Under the pieces are notes generated by a model. That model searched no databases. It was given only the letters and a program-made list of their open reading frames with translations, and was not told the origin of the DNA. From contig NZ_JAIFXZ010000002.1 in assembly GCF_021033825.1 (NCBI RefSeq), positions 399,497 through 463,496 on the forward strand: 64,000 bases of DNA, given 5' to 3'. Positions 59,686-64,000 of the stretch are shown in pieces; position 1 is the stretch's first letter, and each line of letters begins with the position of its first letter. Position numbers and translations under genes: made by a program. The DNA is from Dietzia aurantiaca (lineage in GTDB: Bacteria; Actinomycetota; Actinomycetes; Mycobacteriales; Mycobacteriaceae).

Positions 59686-60615
59686 CTAGGCGAGGGGACG
59701 GACACCTGACCGCCCGCGCCACCCTGTGACGGGGAGCTCGAACTTCGTCACCAGCCGGTCGGTGAACGGTGAGTCATCCAATCGGACCCACTTGACCGGC
59801 CGCCGACCTCGGATTACCTCGACCCGGCTACCCGCCGGCGCGTCGATCGTCCGGCGCCCGTCGAGCACCACCGCCGATGAACCGGACCGCACGCCGGTCT
59901 CCACCGCGACCCGCGAGGTGGGAGCGACCACCATCGGGCGGGCGAACAGCGCGTGGGCGTTGTTCGGGACGACGAGGATCGCGTCGAGTTCGGGCCACAC
60001 GATGGGACCGCCGGCGGAGAACGCGTACGCGGTGGAGCCGGTCGGCGTGGAGACGAGCATGCCGTCGCATCCGTAATCGCTCACCGGCCGGCCGTCGATC
60101 TCCACCGATGCCTCGAGCACCCCCTGACGGGAGGTCTTCTCGATGCTGACCTCGTTGAGCGCCCAGTCCCGGCCGAGTACCTCGTCGCCGTGGATGACGG
60201 TCGCCTCCACGGTCATCCGCTCGACCACCCGGTAGTCGCGGGCGGCGATCTGTTCGACCACACCGCTGAGGGATTCGACCTCTGACTCAGCGAGGAAGCC
60301 GATGTGCCCGAGGTTCACCCCGAGCACCGGCACGTCTGCCGCGTTGGCGTACTGGCAGGCCCGGAGGAAGGTCCCGTCACCCCCGAGCACCAGGACGAGC
60401 TCACATCCGTCCGCGGCGTCCGGCGTATCCGGAACCGTCTCCACGGCGATACCGGTGGCCACATGAGCACTGGTGTCCTCCAGCATCCGCACGGCGATCC
60501 CGTGTCCCGCACACGCCTGGACGACCTGCGCCACGGTCGCCACGATGTCCGGGCGGCCGAAGTTGGGTTCGAGCAGGATCCGACGACCCCGGCCTGACGG
60601 CGCCGATGTGCTCAC
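59686..60615 (-). CDS. nadK: NAD kinase
   Basis: A 309-residue enzyme that makes NADP from NAD with ATP or polyphosphate. LGGDGTFLRACQYAN contains the GGDG catalytic Asp; NLGHIGFLAE, ALNEVSIEK and TPTGSTAYAFSAGGPIV are family segments. The GTG overlaps the tlyA stop (GTGA). Confidence 0.95.
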   Translation of the reverse strand: MSTSAPSGRGRRILLEPNFGRPDIVATVAQVVQACAGHGIAVRMLEDTSAHVATGIAVETVPDTPDAADGCELVLVLGGDGTFLRACQYANAADVPVLGVNLGHIGFLAESEVESLSGVVEQIAARDYRVVERMTVEATVIHGDEVLGRDWALNEVSIEKTSRQGVLEASVEIDGRPVSDYGCDGMLVSTPTGSTAYAFSAGGPIVWPELDAILVVPNNAHALFARPMVVAPTSRVAVETGVRSGSSAVVLDGRRTIDAPAGSRVEVIRGRRPVKWVRLDDSPFTDRLVTKFELPVTGWRGRSGVRPLA

Positions 60616-61430
60616 CTGGGCCCCTCCTCTACAGCCTGACGGATCGCGGCCACCGCGGAGTCACCACATTCCACGGTCCGTCCGGCGTCGACCTTACGCA
60701 AGTGCAGGAAGTACTCGACATTGCCCGACGGGCCGGGCAATGGGCTCGCAACGCAGTCCATCGCCTCGAGCCCGTTCTCCGCAGCGACTCTGGCGACCTC
60801 GGTCACCGCCTCGATCCGCAGCGCCGGGTCACGGACGACTCCGCCCTGTCCGACTCTGTCGCGCCCTACCTCGAACTGGGGTTTGACCATGGGCAGCAGG
60901 GCTCCTTCCGGGCGCGCGCAGCGGGCCAGCGCCGGCAGGACCAGCGCCAGAGAGATGAACGAGAGATCCGAGACCACAAGGTCGACCTGTCCCCCGATGT
61001 CCTCGGGGGTGAGTGATCGCACGTTGGTCTTGTCGTGGACACCGACGCGGTCGTCGCTCCTCAGTCTCCACACCAATTGGCCGTACCCGACGTCCACGGC
61101 CTCGACACGACCGGCCCCGCGAGTGAGCAGCACGTCGGTGAACCCACCGGTCGACGCGCCCGCATCCAGGCAGCGGGCCCCGTCGACGACGACGTCGAAG
61201 GCGTCCAGGGCGCCGAGCAGTTTGTGGGCGCCGCGCGAGGCCCAGTCGGGTTCGTCGGAGGCGGTCAGCGCGATGGACGTGGTGGGCTCCACCTGGGTCG
61301 CCGGCTTGCTGGCCGCCACACCGTTGACGATCACCCGGCCGGCAGCGATCAGATCTCGTGCCCGTTCCCGGCTGTCGCACATCTTTCGGCGGACCAACTC
61401 GGCGTCGAGTCGCATACGGCGTGCTGCCAT
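60612..61430 (-). CDS. tlyA: TlyA, 16S/23S rRNA 2'-O-methyltransferase
   Basis: A 272-residue protein. The N-terminal S4 domain (MRLDAELVRRKMCDSRERARDLIAAGRVIVNG) is followed by an FtsJ-like methyltransferase domain with motif I LDAGASTGGFTDVLL and the catalytic lysine tetrad area (VSDLSFISLALVLPAL, MVKPQFEVG). The family methylates C1409 of 16S and C1920 of 23S rRNA and so sets capreomycin/viomycin sensitivity. The ATG shares a base with the preceding stop (TGATG). Confidence 0.95.
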   Translation of the reverse strand: MAARRMRLDAELVRRKMCDSRERARDLIAAGRVIVNGVAASKPATQVEPTTSIALTASDEPDWASRGAHKLLGALDAFDVVVDGARCLDAGASTGGFTDVLLTRGAGRVEAVDVGYGQLVWRLRSDDRVGVHDKTNVRSLTPEDIGGQVDLVVSDLSFISLALVLPALARCARPEGALLPMVKPQFEVGRDRVGQGGVVRDPALRIEAVTEVARVAAENGLEAMDCVASPLPGPSGNVEYFLHLRKVDAGRTVECGDSAVAAIRQAVEEGPR

Positions 61431-61648
61431 CAGCGCTGGGAGTCCAGTGCCGAGAGCGCGTCGGACAGCAACTCGTGAGCCGCATCGAGCGCCGCCACCT
61501 GGTCGTCTCGAACGGTGCCGATCTCCTCACCACCGCCCTGGTCGACCAGCCCCACGGACTCGGCGAGGAGGTCGTCGAACGCCACGCGGAGCGCGTCGAT
61601 GTCGGACCCCGAGGGCGCGGGTCGAGGGTGCGGTGCGGGAGTGCTCAC
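61430..61648 (-). CDS. Small hypothetical protein upstream of tlyA
   Basis: A 72-residue, mostly helical acidic protein (DIDALRVAFDDLLAESVGLVDQ; AALDAAHELLSDALSALDSQR). A small ORF sits at this place in mycobacteria too (Rv1693). Its stop overlaps the tlyA start (TGATG). No function known. Confidence 0.7.
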   Translation of the reverse strand: MSTPAPHPRPAPSGSDIDALRVAFDDLLAESVGLVDQGGGEEIGTVRDDQVAALDAAHELLSDALSALDSQR

Positions 61649-61657
61649 GACTCCACG

Positions 61658-62656
61658 CTAGCCGACGACGAAACCCGCATCCGTGAGCCGGGACGTGATG
61701 CCCGGGGTATCGCCGTCCACGCGGTCGACATCCTGCGCCCAGGCCATCCGGATCACGGACCGGGCGAGCGGCACATCCCCGAGGTGATCGGGCACCGAGT
61801 CCACATGGAGGACCCCATCACGAGCGGACGCGGCGATCTCGGCTGCGGAGGCGATCAGGAAGTCCTCGCCCTCCACGTTCACCGCGGTCAGGTCCCGGGC
61901 GAGATGGGTAGCCCGACGAACCGGCGGCGCCGCCAGCAGGTCCGCGGCACCGTGGACGCCGGTCAGGACCATCAGTGACGGCATACCCGCTGCGACGGCA
62001 CCTTCGATATCGGTGTCGAGACGGTCACCGATGACAAGCGGACGCGTCGAGCCGGCGAGGTCGGCGGCGGCGCGGAGTACCCCGGCCGCGGGCTTACCCG
62101 CCACCAGAGGCGTGCGATCGGTCGCCGTCTCCATCGCTGCGACGAGAGAACCGTTGCCCGGTAACAGTCCCCGTTCGGTCGGCAGGGTCGCATCGGTATT
62201 GGAGGCCACCCACGGCACGCCCGTGCGGATCGCGAGGCAGCCTTCGGCGAGCTCACCCCAGGTCAGTTCCCTGGACAGTCCCTGAAGAACGGCGTCGGGA
62301 TTGTCATCCGCCGACAGGACCACCTCGAAACCCGCTTGCCGCACGAGGTCCCGGAAGCTGTCGTGGCCCACGACGAGCACCTTGGAGCCTGCGGGAACCT
62401 GACCCGCGACCATGACCACCGCGGCCTGCGCGCTGGTCATGACCTCGTCGGCCGCGGCCGCGAAGCCGAGGTCCCGCAGGTGAGCAGCGGTATCCGCCGG
62501 GGCGCGGCTCGCGTTGTTCGTCACGTAGACGACGGGAAGGCCGGACTGCTCTAGACCTTCCGCCACGCCCGGAATGGGCTCACTCCCCCGGAACAGGGTG
62601 CCGTCGAGGTCGACGAGAAGAGCATCGTGGAGTCTGGACAGGCTGGACGTACTCAC
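61658..62656 (-). CDS. HAD-superfamily phosphatase (NagD/G3P-phosphatase-like)
   Basis: A 332-residue class IIA HAD enzyme. HAD motif I LLVDLDGTLFRG, motif II VVYVTNNASRAP, motif III lysine LVAGKPAAGVL and motif IV VIGDRLDTDIEGA are intact with the C2 cap between II and III. The mycobacterial counterpart Rv1692 is a glycerol-3-phosphate phosphatase; that substrate is inferred. A C-terminal extension of about 70 residues follows the HAD core. GTG start, 7 nt after the upstream stop. Confidence 0.88.
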   Translation of the reverse strand: MSTSSLSRLHDALLVDLDGTLFRGSEPIPGVAEGLEQSGLPVVYVTNNASRAPADTAAHLRDLGFAAAADEVMTSAQAAVVMVAGQVPAGSKVLVVGHDSFRDLVRQAGFEVVLSADDNPDAVLQGLSRELTWGELAEGCLAIRTGVPWVASNTDATLPTERGLLPGNGSLVAAMETATDRTPLVAGKPAAGVLRAAADLAGSTRPLVIGDRLDTDIEGAVAAGMPSLMVLTGVHGAADLLAAPPVRRATHLARDLTAVNVEGEDFLIASAAEIAASARDGVLHVDSVPDHLGDVPLARSVIRMAWAQDVDRVDGDTPGITSRLTDAGFVVG

Positions 62657-62663
62657 CGCCGAA

Positions 62664-63809
62664 TCAGTCCCCCAGCTCTGCGAGTCGCGCTTCGGCGTCG
62701 GTGTTCTGCTCCGGGTCCGCCGCCACCGCGTGCCCGAACCACTCCGCGGCCTCGGACGTGCGACCCGCTGCGAGCAGTACCTCGGCGTAGGCGTAGTCGA
62801 GACGCGCGGCCGACTCACCCTGCGCCTCCGCCGACACCCCGGCGTCCTGGAGCGTTACCAGAGCCGCATCGAGCTGCTCCATGTCCACGCGGGCCCCGGC
62901 CTCCACGATGCGAAGCTCCACGAGATCCTCGCCCTCGAGCATGCGCGACTCCTCACCGCGGGCGATCTCGATAGCCCGCTGAGGTCGCTCGAGACCACGT
63001 TCGCAGTCCGCCATCATGGCCAGCAGTCCGGGGCCGCCCGAGATTCGTCGAGCGGCACGCAGTTCCCCGAGGGCCTCAGCCCACTCCGCCGCGCGGTACG
63101 CCAGTACGCCCAGCGTCTCCCGTACGACGCCGATGCGGCCCGCGCGGTTCTTGGCAGCTCGACCGTGGGCCAGAGCCAATGTGGGGTCCTCATCGACGAA
63201 GAACATCGCCGCGACGAGATGCTTCGCCACGATCTCGGCGTTGGCCTTGTCCAGGCTTCGGAGGTCCCGTCGGATCTCCATGTCCAGGTCCGCGGCCTCG
63301 ATGTCCTCGGGCAGCGCAGGCTCGTCAGCTCGGGCCGCGGCACGTGCATCCTGCCCGGGACGCCCCGCCCCGGGGCGATCCGAACCATATCGGCGATCAG
63401 AACCCTCGCGCCGATCTCCGGCGTGCCGACGGTCGCCCTCGGAGCGGACGCTTCCACTCCGCGAGCCGCCCCGGTGGTCGTTCGGCCGAGAGGCACGACG
63501 GGGACCGCCCCCGTCTCGACGAGGACTGTCTTCCCGGCGGGCGCCCGCGGGACGATGATCGCTGCCGACCCGGCGATCATCACTGTCGCGCGAGCCGGAA
63601 CGTTGACCGTCCGACGGCCGGCCGCGACGCGCTCCGCCTTCGCCGGCGTCGGTGCCGCGGTTGGTGCCGTCGTACCGATTGCCGCGACGTTCACCGTAGG
63701 AGCTGTTGTCCCGTCGGCCGGAGGTCCCGGCCCGGTAACCACGACGAGGTACGTCGCGGTCACCGCGGCGGGGCGACTGGTCTGCGCTGTCTGACCGGGG
63801 TTCGTTCAC
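62664..63809 (-). CDS. TPR protein with long Arg/Gly/Asp/Ser-rich N terminus
   Basis: A 381-residue protein in two parts. Residues 1 to about 160 are low-complexity, full of Arg, Gly, Asp and Ser (RRG, RGG, GDRR, SDRR repeats). Residues about 165-380 are alpha-helical TPR-like repeats (KANAEIVAKHLVAAMFFVDEDPTLALAHGRAAKNRAGRIGVVRETLGVLAYRAAEWAEALGELRAARR). The C-terminal part matches the mycobacterial Rv1691 family; function unknown. GTG 63809 has AAGG 8 nt upstream; GTG 63818 is possible but lacks room for one. It begins the gene run and follows the rRNA operon terminator. Confidence 0.8.
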   Translation of the reverse strand: MNEPRSDSADQSPRRGDRDVPRRGYRAGTSGRRDNSSYGERRGNRYDGTNRGTDAGEGGARRGRPSDGQRSGSRDSDDRRVGSDHRPAGARREDSPRRDGGGPRRASRPNDHRGGSRSGSVRSEGDRRHAGDRREGSDRRYGSDRPGAGRPGQDARAAARADEPALPEDIEAADLDMEIRRDLRSLDKANAEIVAKHLVAAMFFVDEDPTLALAHGRAAKNRAGRIGVVRETLGVLAYRAAEWAEALGELRAARRISGGPGLLAMMADCERGLERPQRAIEIARGEESRMLEGEDLVELRIVEAGARVDMEQLDAALVTLQDAGVSAEAQGESAARLDYAYAEVLLAAGRTSEAAEWFGHAVAADPEQNTDAEARLAELGD

Positions 63810-63882
63810 GTCGTTCACCTTACGTCCGCCGGGGTGCCGGCTCGGGTTCGGGTTTACAGATAGACATTCATGACAAATAGGA

Positions 63883-63915
63883 ACAGCGGGAGGGACGTGG
63901 TGTCCCTCCCGCTGT
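63883..63915 (-). terminator. rRNA operon terminator
   Basis: ACAGCGGGAGGGAC (63883-63896) pairs with GTCCCTCCCGCTGT (63902-63915) around a 5-nt loop: a 14-bp perfect stem. On the minus strand it lies about 12 nt beyond the 5S 3' end and is followed by TCCTATTT. Confidence 0.85.
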
Positions 63916-63926
63916 CTATCAAATTG

Positions 63927-64000
63927 TGTTCGGCGGTGACCTACTCTCCCACACCCTCGCGAGTGCAGTACCATCGGCGCTGGCAGGCTTAGCTTCCGGG
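63927..64000 (-). rRNA. rrf: 5S rRNA, 3' part
   Basis: The reverse complement reads CCCGGAAGCTAAGCCTGCCAGC ... GATGGTACTGCACTCGCGAG ... GTGGGAGAGTAGGTCACCGCCGAAC, the standard 3' two-thirds of actinobacterial 5S rRNA. The 5' part lies beyond the window, as should 23S and 16S. Confidence 0.95.

Overview
High-GC actinobacterial chromosome, most likely of the order Mycobacteriales (mycolic-acid bacteria). Supporting evidence is the set of lineage genes: two principal-type sigma factors with a lysine-rich SigA N terminus, dtxR-galE, garA with an ETTS phosphosite, secA2, steA/steB, tlyA, and Cei/ppgK beside sigA. Dietzia or a close relative is my best guess, but the sequence alone does not fix the genus.

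Layout. (1) 1-9.9 kb: tail of a Cei-like envelope protein, suhB-like phosphatase, ppgK, sigA, an SF2 helicase with DUF3039, a DUF3099 membrane protein, a methyltransferase, dtd and sigB. (2) 9.9-11.6 kb: a complete IS30-family insertion sequence between sigB and the convergent next gene. (3) 11.6-15.7 kb: a GNAT/acyl-CoA-synthetase fusion (Pat-like protein acetyltransferase) with an AcuC-type deacetylase. (4) 15.9-30.5 kb: dtxR-galE, DUF4192, PAC2 protein, DUF3516 helicase, DUF3817, TetR, NUDIX, YbjN-like protein, lipoprotein, acyl-CoA ligase, hydrolase and an orphan gene. (5) 30.5-40.1 kb, minus strand: gcvP under a tandem glycine riboswitch, MerR, bifunctional-nuclease-domain protein, FtsR-type MerR, garA, gcvH, a CDP-alcohol phosphatidyltransferase and secA2. 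(6) 40.1-46.8 kb: accessory segment with a HerA-like ATPase and an unrecognised partner, then an Ntn amidase, a YrhK-like membrane protein and glutamate decarboxylase, ending in a decayed, internally deleted IS30 copy. (7) 46.8-64 kb, minus strand: tRNA-Pro(GGG), then a very compact block read from high to low coordinate: TPR protein, HAD phosphatase, small ORF, tlyA, nadK, recN, steA, steB, pyrG, NUDIX, xerD, parA, scpA, scpB, rluB, cmk, der. The right edge holds the 3' end of a 5S rRNA.

Blocks 1, 5 and 7 each match a conserved M. tuberculosis gene order as I remember it (Rv2700-Rv2714, Rv1821-Rv1832, Rv1691-Rv1713), but here they are joined differently. The accessory segment with IS remnants and a tRNA sits at the joint between blocks 5 and 7.

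The items I think most deserve attention are the HerA-like ATPase pair with its 151-nt overlap, the gadB/YrhK/Ntn-amidase cluster, the relict IS30, and the long hairpin that buries the start codon of the intact IS30 transposase.
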